DNA of 9,443 bases from Chloroflexota bacterium (GCA_027625225.1 JAQBWG010000052.1:1-9443), one strand, 5' to 3'; positions 1 through 6,319 are shown, numbered from the stretch's first letter. Program-made: numbers and translations. The notes: generated from the letters alone by a model not told the origin.

Positions 1-658
1 CTAGCAAGTCTCCACTAAGCGAAAAAGAAGTCCCAAACCGGCTGCCTCTAGAATCTTGGGGTGCTTCTAGTCTTCCCTGTGCATGCCAAGCGCCGTCAGA
101 TGCTCGCTCAAATACGTATACGTAAGCTGGAAGAAGGCCGTCGCGTGCACCAACTGCTAGGATGTCACCTTCTAGCGCGAGCATGTGCCCGAATGCTCTG
201 ACTGCCTCTCCATCCGGTGGTAAGAGTTTACTCTGGAAAACCCAGCCATCCTTGAGGTTCCCTGTGAACATATAGACTGAGCCGGATAACTCGCCCGCAT
301 CGTTGTCTTTGGGTGCCGACACGACTAGAATGCCTTCCCCCACCACAACGGCAGCACCGAAGTTATCGAATGAATCTCCGTCGGGAGCTATTAGTTTTTG
401 TCGTTTGTCCCACCTCCTGGATGTACTGGGAGCATATACGAATGCAGCACCGGAGCCTATTCCATTTTCACCATCCGTACTATCTCCCAGCAAAACGATG
501 TCGTCATTGACATCAATCGATGTGCTTGCCGGTAGATCAACGGCTGTTTCAGTAAAGGCGTCAGATGTCGGGATATTAATGCACGCCGTCAACAAAACGG
601 TTGCATTGAGGGTAGCTACAATCAGAAAGAAACGAGTGGCTGTCGAATGGGAGGCCAT
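1..658 (-). CDS. FG-GAP-repeat lipoprotein (partial, C-terminus beyond window)
   Basis: The frame is open from the ATG at 658 to the window edge (219 codons, no stop). Residues 9-26 look like a lipoprotein signal peptide: Arg9, a hydrophobic stretch, then lipobox L23-T24-A25-C26, so the mature protein should be lipid-anchored at the cell surface. The rest consists of FG-GAP-like repeats of about 52-56 residues, with FG at 100-101, 156-157 and 208-209, each followed by strand patterns such as G-D-I-L-A-V-G-A and ending in V-Y-V-F. Such repeats build integrin-type beta-propellers that often bind ligands or ions. The start lies 8 bp after the stop of the upstream deacylase gene, with no clear Shine-Dalgarno sequence. 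It is either coupled to the deacylase or transcribed from an AT-rich box directly upstream. A sampled stretch is about 50% GC, lower than the neighbouring enzymes. The ligand is unknown. Confidence 0.85.
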   Translation of the reverse strand, partial: MASHSTATRFFLIVATLNATVLLTACINIPTSDAFTETAVDLPASTSIDVNDDIVLLGDSTDGENGIGSGAAFVYAPSTSRRWDKRQKLIAPDGDSFDNFGAAVVVGEGILVVSAPKDNDAGELSGSVYMFTGNLKDGWVFQSKLLPPDGEAVRAFGHMLALEGDILAVGARDGLLPAYVYVFERASDGAWHAQGRLEAPQDSRGSRFGTSFSLSGDLL

Positions 659-663
659 AGCAT

Positions 664-669
664 ATTTTA
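664..669 (-). promoter_or_regulatory. Possible -10 box for a near-leaderless lipoprotein transcript
   Basis: On the minus strand the sequence reads TAAAAT (5 of 6 to TATAAT), ending 5 nt before the lipoprotein ATG, inside an AT-only patch that overlaps the deacylase stop codon. A start site 6-7 nt downstream would fall at or next to the ATG, giving a leaderless or near-leaderless mRNA and explaining the missing Shine-Dalgarno sequence. No convincing -35 box is seen 17 bp upstream, so this is weak. Confidence 0.25.
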
Positions 670-2043
670 ACTTACCGGCGCCCGAACACCCTTGCCCGGC
701 GCGACGCCTTCCTGAAGCTCGCCGTCGCGCACCACCGGCACCCCTTTCACCAGCACATGACGGAAGCCTACCGACGGGAGATTCGGCTGTTTGTACGTGG
801 ATTTGTCTATCACCGTCTCCGGACCGAACACCGCAAGGTCCGCGTCCGCGCCCGCCCGCACACGCCCCTTGTTCTTGAACGCGGGTGCCCGCACCTCCAG
901 CCGCTGTGCCGGCATGAACGCCGACTTCCGCAACACGTCCATCAGGCTCAGTTTCTTCGTCTCCCGCACGTAGTGACCCAGCACCCGCGCGTACGTCCCC
1001 GCCGTCCGCGGATGTCCCGCGCCGTTGCGAAGATACCCGTCGGTGGCGATAGCCGTCAGTGGGCTTGATACTGCCGCGTCCATCTGGCTCTCGGGGATGA
1101 AGTGCACCACCACCATCCCCGTCTTCTCTCTGTACTCCGCGAACGTCGAGGCCGTCAGAGGTTCGCCCGAGTCCGGCCAGGTCAGTCCGTCGAAACCGAC
1201 GCCTAGCCGTTCCTGCCACCCTTCGTCGAAGATGGCCGATTCGATGCCCGACATCCCCGCCGTGTACGGATAACACTCCGTTGTGATATCCAGTCCCCGC
1301 TCCTTGGCCTGTCCCACCAGTTCCAGCAGCTTTTCTGTGATACTGAGCCCCACACTGGATATGTGGACGACGTGCAATGGCGCGCCCGTGATGAACGCCG
1401 CCGCGATAGCCTCCTCCAGCGCCTCAACCCCCCCAACGCCTTCAACCGGCCCCATACCTCTGATGTGGATGTGGCACGGCGCGTTGTACTTCGCCCCTAA
1501 TTTGAAGGCCTCGATAGCCTCCGGCCGCGATGCCCCCGGCGTGTACTGAAGTCCGAACCCCACCGCCAGGCCGCCCCGCTGCAACCCGCGTTCGATTAGT
1601 TGAAGAATCTCGCCGACTTCCTGCTCTGTGGCATGCCGGTGAGCCGCATCACCCATGGGTAAAAAGCTGCCAGGGTCTTTGAGTACCTTCATCCGGGAGG
1701 GGATATGCCCCGCGCTCGCCCCGAAATTGATAAGCGCTCGGCCTTCCCGTATCCCATACCACCTGTCCACGTCGTCCGTACCCACCTCCAGCTCCAGCGC
1801 CGTCGTCACCCCGTCCTGCGCCTGGATGCGGTAGTTCTCGTCGTCCTGGCCGTGCGAATGCAGGTCGATAAACCCCGGCGCGACCACGTGCCCCGTCGCG
1901 TCCAGCTCTTCGTTGCCCTGTAACGCTTCTGAAGACAGCGCCTGCACTGTACCGCCCGAAATGCCCACGTTCGCGAGCTTGTCGAAGCCCGACTCCGGGT
2001 CCATCACCCGCCCGTTTTTTATCACCACATCGTACGTTGCCAA
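667..2043 (-). CDS. N-acyl-D-amino-acid deacylase-type amidohydrolase (D-aminoacylase family)
   Basis: This 458-aa protein of the amidohydrolase superfamily probably hydrolyses N-acyl-D-amino acids to a free D-amino acid and a carboxylate. Visible motifs in order: G-F-I-D-L-H-S-H with metal ligands H62 and H64; E84/E86 in a T-A-L-E-L-E-V-G segment; H191/H193; H224/H227; and D335 in A-T-D-G followed by H-P-R-x3-G-T-Y-x-R-V-L-G, a D-aminoacylase signature. Length is close to the usual 480 aa. The metal-bridging Cys of classical D-aminoacylases (in a G-N-C-G motif) is not seen; a Glu lies in that segment. This resembles proteins annotated as N-acyl-D-glutamate deacylases. The start is TTG at 2043, chosen because AAGGA lies 8 nt upstream and the N-terminal strand (Y-D-V-V-I-K-N-G) is typical. 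It lies 20 bp after the amidase gene in the same operon. The exact substrate is inferred. Confidence 0.87.
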   Translation of the reverse strand: MATYDVVIKNGRVMDPESGFDKLANVGISGGTVQALSSEALQGNEELDATGHVVAPGFIDLHSHGQDDENYRIQAQDGVTTALELEVGTDDVDRWYGIREGRALINFGASAGHIPSRMKVLKDPGSFLPMGDAAHRHATEQEVGEILQLIERGLQRGGLAVGFGLQYTPGASRPEAIEAFKLGAKYNAPCHIHIRGMGPVEGVGGVEALEEAIAAAFITGAPLHVVHISSVGLSITEKLLELVGQAKERGLDITTECYPYTAGMSGIESAIFDEGWQERLGVGFDGLTWPDSGEPLTASTFAEYREKTGMVVVHFIPESQMDAAVSSPLTAIATDGYLRNGAGHPRTAGTYARVLGHYVRETKKLSLMDVLRKSAFMPAQRLEVRAPAFKNKGRVRAGADADLAVFGPETVIDKSTYKQPNLPSVGFRHVLVKGVPVVRDGELQEGVAPGKGVRAPVS

Positions 2044-2063
2044 TCTAGTTATCCTTCAAGAAA

Positions 2064-3470
2064 TTAGTCCGTCGTGCCTGGCGGACGCTGGAGATGCCAG
2101 TCCGTGATGCCCTGGTATGCCTTGGCGATGCTCAGGATGCGGTTCTCCGAATATGCCCGCCCCATGAACTGGATGCCTGTTGGCAGGCCCCGGTCGCCGA
2201 ACCCTGTCGGCACGCACACCGACGGCAGCCCTGCGATGTTTCCCAGCGCACCGATGATGTCGCGGCCCTTGCCGGAGAACGCCGTTTTGAACTCCTTGTC
2301 GATAGGCGGCGCGACAGTGGGATACGACGGCCCCACGACGGCATCGTACCGCGCCAACACCTCGTCCGCCGTCTGGCTCATTTTCCTACGGACGCGCATG
2401 GCCCGGATGTAATCGCTGGCTAGAACCGCGTAGCGGCTGTATATCCGCCTGCGACTCGACTCGGCGGTGAGCCCGGCGCCGTGTCCCGCGTCGGTAAAGT
2501 CCTCGAACGCGGATGCCGTTTCCGCCATCATCACCGTGGTGGCGACGGCCTCGTAGGGCATATCAGGCAGTTCTACCTCTTCCACGGTGGCGATACCCGC
2601 CTCCTCCAGTTGCTTCAGAGCCTTTGCCAGATTTGCCTTCACGCCGGAGTCGGCGCTGTCCGTTGAGCCCTTGAGCAAGCCGAGTTTGAACGGCTGCTTA
2701 CCCTTACTTTCATCATATCGAAACGGCTCTTTGTGGGTGGAATCGTCGCGGGGGTCGTGGCCGGATAGCGCTTGTAGCAGGATGCCGAGGTCGTCGGCGG
2801 TATGGGCGAAGGGGCCGACTTTGTCCAGACTCCAGACGGCGGGCATGGCGCCGTAGCGGCTCACGCGTCCGAAGGTGGGGCGGAGTCCGGCGATGCCGCA
2901 GTAGCTGGCGGGGCAGAGGATGGAACCCCAGGTTTCTGTGCCGAGGGCGAACGGAATGATGCCCCCGCACACGGCTGAACCGGAGCCGCTGGATGACCCT
3001 CCGCTCCATCCCATCGGGTTCCAGGGAGAAATGCCTGGGCCGGTAAATGATGCCTCGGGATGGCGGTATCCGGCGCCGCCGGCGAGTTCGACCATGGCCA
3101 GTTTGGCGGTGAGGACGGCACCTGCTTGTTCAAGGCGTTCGATGACGGCGGCGTCGTAGTCGAAGGTTTGGTTTTTGACGGGGGCGGTGCCCCAGGAGGT
3201 GGGATAGCCGGTTGCAGCGAAGATGTCTTTTGCGCCGTAGGGGATGCCGTGGAGGATGCCTTTGTAGTTGCTCTTTTGTATTTCCGATTGCGCCTTGCGT
3301 GCTGCCTGAAGTGCGCGGTCGCGGGTGACGGTTACGACGGCGTTGTACTTCGGGCCAAGCGTTTCGAGACGGGATAGGGCGAGTTCGGTGAGTTCGACGG
3401 ATGAGACCTGTTTGGTGCGGACGAGTTCGGCGAGCTGGCGGACGGGTGTGAAGAGGATGTCGGAGTTCAT
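2064..3470 (-). CDS. Amidase-signature family enzyme (GatA-like amidase)
   Basis: This 468-aa amidase-signature (AS) hydrolase cleaves a carboxamide to acid and ammonia or amine. The AS Ser-cisSer-Lys triad is visible: K81 in G-A-K-D-I, cis-Ser S159 in G-G-S-S-S-G-S-G, and nucleophile S183 in G-T-E-T-W-G-S-I. The S159-S183 spacing of 24 matches GatA and FAAH. The C-terminal part (G-L-P-S-V-C-V-P-T-G, then G-L-P-T-G-I-Q-F-M-G-R) is also typical. Trp182 sits where GatA has Gly, and no GatB follows, so this is more likely a catabolic amidase than the tRNA-dependent amidotransferase. The ATG at 3470 has GGAG about 10 nt upstream and begins 2 bp after the stop of the GatC-like gene, so the two are probably translationally coupled. 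No signal peptide is seen, so it is cytoplasmic. The substrate is unknown; the deacylase downstream suggests amino-acid amides or N-acyl amides. Confidence 0.93.
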   Translation of the reverse strand: MNSDILFTPVRQLAELVRTKQVSSVELTELALSRLETLGPKYNAVVTVTRDRALQAARKAQSEIQKSNYKGILHGIPYGAKDIFAATGYPTSWGTAPVKNQTFDYDAAVIERLEQAGAVLTAKLAMVELAGGAGYRHPEASFTGPGISPWNPMGWSGGSSSGSGSAVCGGIIPFALGTETWGSILCPASYCGIAGLRPTFGRVSRYGAMPAVWSLDKVGPFAHTADDLGILLQALSGHDPRDDSTHKEPFRYDESKGKQPFKLGLLKGSTDSADSGVKANLAKALKQLEEAGIATVEEVELPDMPYEAVATTVMMAETASAFEDFTDAGHGAGLTAESSRRRIYSRYAVLASDYIRAMRVRRKMSQTADEVLARYDAVVGPSYPTVAPPIDKEFKTAFSGKGRDIIGALGNIAGLPSVCVPTGFGDRGLPTGIQFMGRAYSENRILSIAKAYQGITDWHLQRPPGTTD

Positions 3471-3472
3471 GA

Positions 3473-3679
3473 TTAGTCGGCTCCGCGATAGGGTTGGAAG
3501 ATGTCGCCGGGGCCGTCGTCGTTACCCAGCTTCACTTTCCGGAGTTGTTCGGCAGTGGCGGCGACCTGTTCGGCACTTTCTTTGATTTCGTCGAGCTGTT
3601 CGGGTGTGAAGAGGTGGCCGAAGCGGAGCTTGAGCATTTCGAAGCGCAGTTCGCCGTCTTTTTGCCGGTCTATGGGCAT
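3473..3679 (-). CDS. Small GatC/AtzG-like amidase partner (hypothetical)
   Basis: This encodes a 68-aa cytoplasmic protein: a charged, mostly helical N-terminal part (L-T/F-T-P-E-Q-L-D-E-I-type helix at about residues 28-52), then a short extended tail containing L-G-N-D-D-G-P ending F-Q-P-Y. Helices followed by an acidic extended tail recall GatC and AtzG, small subunits that wrap around an amidase-signature partner. Sequence likeness is weak by eye, so the assignment rests mainly on size, shape and position: its stop lies 2 bp before the amidase ATG. The start at 3679 is chosen over the longer frame to 3775 because a perfect GGAGGA lies 5 nt upstream and the extra N-terminus is low-complexity and unlike protein. 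It is the first gene of the operon. Proposed role: folding or stabilising partner of the amidase. Confidence 0.7.
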   Translation of the reverse strand: MPIDRQKDGELRFEMLKLRFGHLFTPEQLDEIKESAEQVAATAEQLRKVKLGNDDGPGDIFQPYRGAD

Positions 3680-3714
3680 GGGTGTCCTCCGGGCAGTGTG
3701 GTATGTCCGGCGAC

Positions 3715-3743
3715 ATGGTATGCGGGCAGGGGGATTGTGTCCA
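3715..3743 (-). promoter_or_regulatory. Candidate sigma70-type promoter of the amidase/deacylase operon
   Basis: On the minus strand, -35 TGGACA (3738-3743, 5 of 6) and -10 TACCAT (3715-3720, 4 of 6) are separated by 17 bp. The predicted start site near 3708 would give a leader of roughly 30 nt carrying the strong Shine-Dalgarno sequence of the GatC-like gene. A 5-bp dyad (ATGTC at 3703-3707, GACAT at 3712-3716) and a 7-bp direct repeat TGGTATG (3699-3705 and 3716-3722) overlap the start-site region and could be an operator. Confidence 0.4.
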
Positions 3744-3783
3744 GATGAGCCAGAATTCAGGGCGAGAGGACTCAAGCCTTATG

Positions 3784-3817
3784 GGTAGCCACTGTCCGGG
3801 GTTGTAGAGTCGCTACC
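3784..3817 (-). terminator. Weak stem-loop at the end of the collagen-like gene
   Basis: GGTAGC at 3784-3789 and GCTACC at 3812-3817 are perfect 6-bp complements with a 22-nt loop, spanning the stop codon at 3813-3815. There is no T-run after the stem, so it is at best a weak or factor-assisted terminator between this gene and the downstream operon. Confidence 0.2.
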
Positions 3818-5414
3818 AGAGCCTGCAAGATGGGGAGCCGCAGGAAACAATAGTCAGCCATACCTCCGGCCCACCCGAGCCGCCCACGGCCATCATATAC
3901 CCGTTGGCACCCAGCACAGCGTCGCGATAGTTGGAGCCTCCGACGACGTTGTCAAAGTCGTAGAAACGACACTGCGAGTCGAAACAGACAAGCTGATACA
4001 GGGACATAGTGCCCCGAGCTGCAAAGACCGAGTACCCGTTTGCTAATGTGAGGCCTTTTATCCAGTCGTAGCCACCTGCATCAAAAACCTTGGTAGTTGT
4101 GGAGATGGAGGTACACGCAACGTTGGCACAGGCCAAAATGATTCCGTCGTCTGTGAAATTTCCTGTCGCTATGATCGGATTTCCATCCGTATTGATGGTA
4201 ACGGCATGGTCTCTGCCGTCGTCGTAGGTGCTCGGCGTGATATCTGTGACGACTGCCGTGCTGCAGTCAAGACTTGTGCAGTGCACCACATTCAGCGTGT
4301 CCGCTTGCAAGTCTTCATATACGACGAACGGGAGGTTATCGGAGCCAACGATAATCTCGACATCTCCACCCTGGTTGTATGAGTCGTGGAAATAGAACGT
4401 GGCGCTGGTACAAGCGACATTATCACAATGGCCGGTGTACAGCAGGTCGAATTGGGCGGAATAGAATGCGATGACTCCGAAGCCGTCGGACCCCAAGGTT
4501 ACGGAGATCTGTTCCGGTTGGCCATTAGCCGTCAGGACGCTTGGCGTGTCTATGGTGGAGCAGACAACGTCCAGGCAGTGGATGGACATAAGCTGTCCAG
4601 CGGTACTGGTCTCACGGCGATAAATTATGAGAGGGAATCCATCGGTGCCGACAACATGGTCTACGAACATGCCGACCGCATCGCCGGTGGCGTCAAGGGT
4701 AAACGGAGTTACGCTGCTGCAGTCCGCATCGTCGCAATGTGCGCTAAGCAGAGCTTGGCTAGGTGTCCCGGGAGAGACGTCTGCAGCGTAGGCGATGAAT
4801 GGGAACCCGTCCGAGCCGAGGACGATGGAAAGTGCGTTTGTAGACGTGGCTGTATCGGGTGGTCGAAGAACCATAAATGAGTTGGTACTCGTGGCCGAAG
4901 TTCCGGCCGGCCCCTGCGGGCCCTGTAATCCCTGTGGGCCGATGCCGCCTGATGCTCCTGTTGCCCCGGCCGGGCCCTGCGGCCCGGTCGCTCCTGTTGC
5001 TCCGGGGTCACCCTGATTTCCGGCCGGCCCAGGCGGCCCACTAGACCCCTGCGGCCCAGCTGGCCCTGTAGGTCCAGTCGGCCCTGCGGTTCCAGGGTTC
5101 CCTTGCGGTCCCTGGGGGCCAGTCGGCCCAGTCGGCCCCGGTAGCCCCGTTGGTCCGGGCAGTCCTTGTGGGCCGGATGCTCCGGGTTCGCCTTGCGGTC
5201 CGGCGGGTCCCGGTTCGCCTTGCGGCCCTGCGGGCCCGGCCGACCCTTGTGGCCCCTGTTCACCTTGCGGCCCTTGTGGTCCTTCCGGTCCCTGTGGGCC
5301 CTCGGGTCCTTGCGGTCCTTCCGGTCCCGGCGGCCCTTCAATCACGATTGGAGTTGGAGTAGGGGTTTCTGCTTGTGCGGGATCTTGCCAGCGGTTCGAT
5401 GTTGGCGGTTTCAC
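3813..5414 (-). CDS. Collagen-like (Gly-X-Y) protein with seven C-x4-C propeller repeats
   Basis: This 533-aa frame opens at a GTG (5414). A Thr/Pro linker (residues 18-23) leads into 49 uninterrupted Gly-X-Y triplets (27-173), rich in GPQ, GPT, GPA and GPE, as in bacterial collagen-like proteins that form trimeric triple-helical stalks. Residues about 194-533 form seven repeats of 48-53 residues. Each has a strand motif of G-S-D-G-F-P-x-I-x-Y type and ends in one C-x4-C pair: C227/C232, C280/C285, C330/C335, C379/C384, C429/C434, C477/C482, C525/C530. These are the only cysteines, suggesting a seven-bladed beta-propeller with a disulfide per blade, so an extracytoplasmic location. The frame itself has no signal peptide; one lies just upstream in the other frame. 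The GTG has no good Shine-Dalgarno sequence, so it is probably not the true start; the full gene most likely begins at 5607. The ligand is unknown. Confidence 0.85.
   Translation of the reverse strand: MKPPTSNRWQDPAQAETPTPTPIVIEGPPGPEGPQGPEGPQGPEGPQGPQGEQGPQGSAGPAGPQGEPGPAGPQGEPGASGPQGLPGPTGLPGPTGPTGPQGPQGNPGTAGPTGPTGPAGPQGSSGPPGPAGNQGDPGATGATGPQGPAGATGASGGIGPQGLQGPQGPAGTSATSTNSFMVLRPPDTATSTNALSIVLGSDGFPFIAYAADVSPGTPSQALLSAHCDDADCSSVTPFTLDATGDAVGMFVDHVVGTDGFPLIIYRRETSTAGQLMSIHCLDVVCSTIDTPSVLTANGQPEQISVTLGSDGFGVIAFYSAQFDLLYTGHCDNVACTSATFYFHDSYNQGGDVEIIVGSDNLPFVVYEDLQADTLNVVHCTSLDCSTAVVTDITPSTYDDGRDHAVTINTDGNPIIATGNFTDDGIILACANVACTSISTTTKVFDAGGYDWIKGLTLANGYSVFAARGTMSLYQLVCFDSQCRFYDFDNVVGGSNYRDAVLGANGYMMAVGGSGGPEVWLTIVSCGSPSCRLW
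3816..4835 (-). repeat. Seven tandem ~50-residue coding repeats (propeller blades)
   Basis: Seven degenerate protein repeats with a period of 48-53 residues, aligned on the C-x4-C pairs and on V-x-L-G-S-D-G-F-P-type strands. The N-terminal four are most alike (H-C at the start of each pair); the last three have diverged at that His. The count of seven matches a common propeller number. Confidence 0.8.
4896..5336 (-). repeat. Collagen-like Gly-X-Y triplet tract
   Basis: 49 consecutive codon triplets encode Gly-X-Y with no interruption. At DNA level this is a 9-bp-periodic, C/G-rich tract. It probably folds as a triple-helical stalk, and it is a hot spot for slippage and for assembly errors. 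Confidence 0.95.
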
Positions 5415-5607
5415 CGAAGAAACGCGGCTCTTCTAAAGATTTACCATTTTCGGACGTTTGAGTGGCGTCCTGTGATTCGGAATCGTCAACAGGTTGTATG
5501 CATGCCGCTGCAAATATCAGTAATAGAGAAGAGAACAGAGCCAGTGCTACCAGGGGTAAATTCAAAACTCTGGTTAGTATTCGCTGTTTGAGAGTTGATG
5601 GTGCCAT
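5338..5607 (-). pseudogene. Lipoprotein signal-peptide segment, out of frame with the collagen-like protein
   Basis: This 89-codon frame starts at ATG 5607. It has a basic n-region (K7, R9, R13), a hydrophobic core (about residues 16-32) and a lipobox-like A-A-A-C with C36, then an acidic, Ser/Thr-rich stretch typical of the mature start of a lipoprotein. It stops at 5338, overlapping the collagen-like frame, which opens after a TAG at 5433-5435 and lies one base out of phase. Alone it would be a short lipopeptide; joined by a +1 shift anywhere in about 5338-5432 it would give a roughly 597-aa lipid-anchored collagen-propeller protein, the more sensible product. A longer start is possible (ATG at 5631 or 5643), but 5607 gives the most typical signal peptide. 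AAGGAG lies 14 nt upstream, further than usual. It may be a broken gene, a sequence error or recoding. Confidence 0.65.
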
Positions 5608-5934
5608 CGCGTAATTGCACGCTCCTTGCATAACGGCATCCATTAAGAACAGAGGCCTATATACGTACACTATGTGCGCCCGATTTTAGGGCAAAAGTGT
5701 GTATTAGGCAAGAAATCGGCTTTGTTTAGCTATACACCTGCGGATTCAGTCAGGAATACGAGTTCCCTCTCACCGTTGCCGGACAACGGTATTCCCAAGG
5801 GCCGGATTAGGTTGGAGGCGTGTTTGCGGGACGAAGTCGGCGAATTGGGACATGCGAAGAATCACATATCTTGCCGATGACGGGTACAATAGCCTGCCGT
5901 GTGAAAATCAATGTTCAAGTATTGGAGCAGATAG
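5608..5934. other. Divergent intergenic region between the collagen-like lipoprotein and VOC genes
   Basis: These 327 bp hold no supported gene. Visible elements are the candidate minus-strand promoter at 5683-5711, a perfect 7-bp hairpin (ACCGTTG at 5772-5778, CAACGGT at 5784-5790, 5-nt loop, no T-run), and a TACAAT at 5885-5890 that could be the -10 of the VOC gene but lacks a good -35. Confidence 0.6.
5683..5711 (-). promoter_or_regulatory. Candidate promoter of the collagen-like lipoprotein gene
   Basis: On the minus strand, -35 TTGCCT (5706-5711, 4 of 6) and -10 TAAAAT (5683-5688, 5 of 6) have a 17-bp spacer. The predicted start near 5676 gives a leader of about 70 nt before the ATG at 5607. 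Confidence 0.4.
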
Positions 5935-6315
5935 ATGCAGTTAGGGAATTTTTCGGTAAGTTTGGCAGTGAGGGATATCGGCGCTTCCAGGGCGTTTTAT
6001 GAAATGCTGGGGTTTTCGGCGATTGGCGGTGAAGAGCAGCAGGGTTGGCTGATTATGCAAAATGGCGATGTGAACATCGGCTTGTTTCATGGGATGTTCG
6101 AGAAGAATATCCTGACGTTCAATCCGGGGTGGGACAAGAACGGTAAGGAATTGGGGTCGTTCACGGATGTCAGGGATATCCAGAAGCGGTTGAAAGAGGC
6201 GGGGGTCGAGTTCGAGGAGGAGGCGGAGGACGGCACGGGGCCGGCGAGTTTCATCATTGGCGACCCCGACGGGAACCCGATTCTGGTTGACCAGCATGTA
6301 GACAGCCCCAAGTAG
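5935..6315 (+). CDS. VOC superfamily (glyoxalase/bleomycin-resistance-like) protein
   Basis: This 126-aa single-domain protein has the vicinal-oxygen-chelate layout: an N-terminal beta strand, then D-x-x-x-S-x-x-F-Y-E-x-L-G-F (residues 14-27), a middle module of strands, a second helix with D-I-Q-K-R-L-K-E-A-G (81-90), and the C-terminal D-P-D-G-N-P-I-L-V-D-Q (110-120). Members isomerise, open or bind small molecules using a metal, or sequester drugs. The usual His in the first strand and Glu in the last are not obvious (S9, then L117-D119), so metal-dependent catalysis is uncertain. The ATG at 5935 has GGAG 7 nt upstream. It is monocistronic, convergent with the first monooxygenase gene and divergent from the collagen-like gene. 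The substrate cannot be told from sequence. Confidence 0.85.
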   Translation: MQLGNFSVSLAVRDIGASRAFYEMLGFSAIGGEEQQGWLIMQNGDVNIGLFHGMFEKNILTFNPGWDKNGKELGSFTDVRDIQKRLKEAGVEFEEEAEDGTGPASFIIGDPDGNPILVDQHVDSPK

Positions 6316-6319
6316 TGGT

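Noticed and set aside
113..124. 12-bp perfect palindrome TACGTATACGTA
   Set aside because: It lies inside the FG-GAP coding frame, encoding alternating Tyr/Val in a beta strand, so chance from codon choice is enough to explain it.
3680..3775. 32-residue N-terminal extension of the GatC-like gene
   Set aside because: It covers the predicted promoter and Shine-Dalgarno sequence and reads as low-complexity residues; the ATG at 3679 has a perfect ribosome-binding site.
4386..4880. Plus-strand open frame of 164 codons opposite the propeller region
   Set aside because: Antisense shadow of the repeat-coding region; the minus-strand frame has seven periodic Cys pairs, the plus strand shows no pattern.
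4896..5336. Short regularly spaced repeats that could suggest a CRISPR or satellite array
   Set aside because: The period is 9 bp in codon phase and encodes uninterrupted Gly-X-Y; there are no conserved repeat and unique spacer units.
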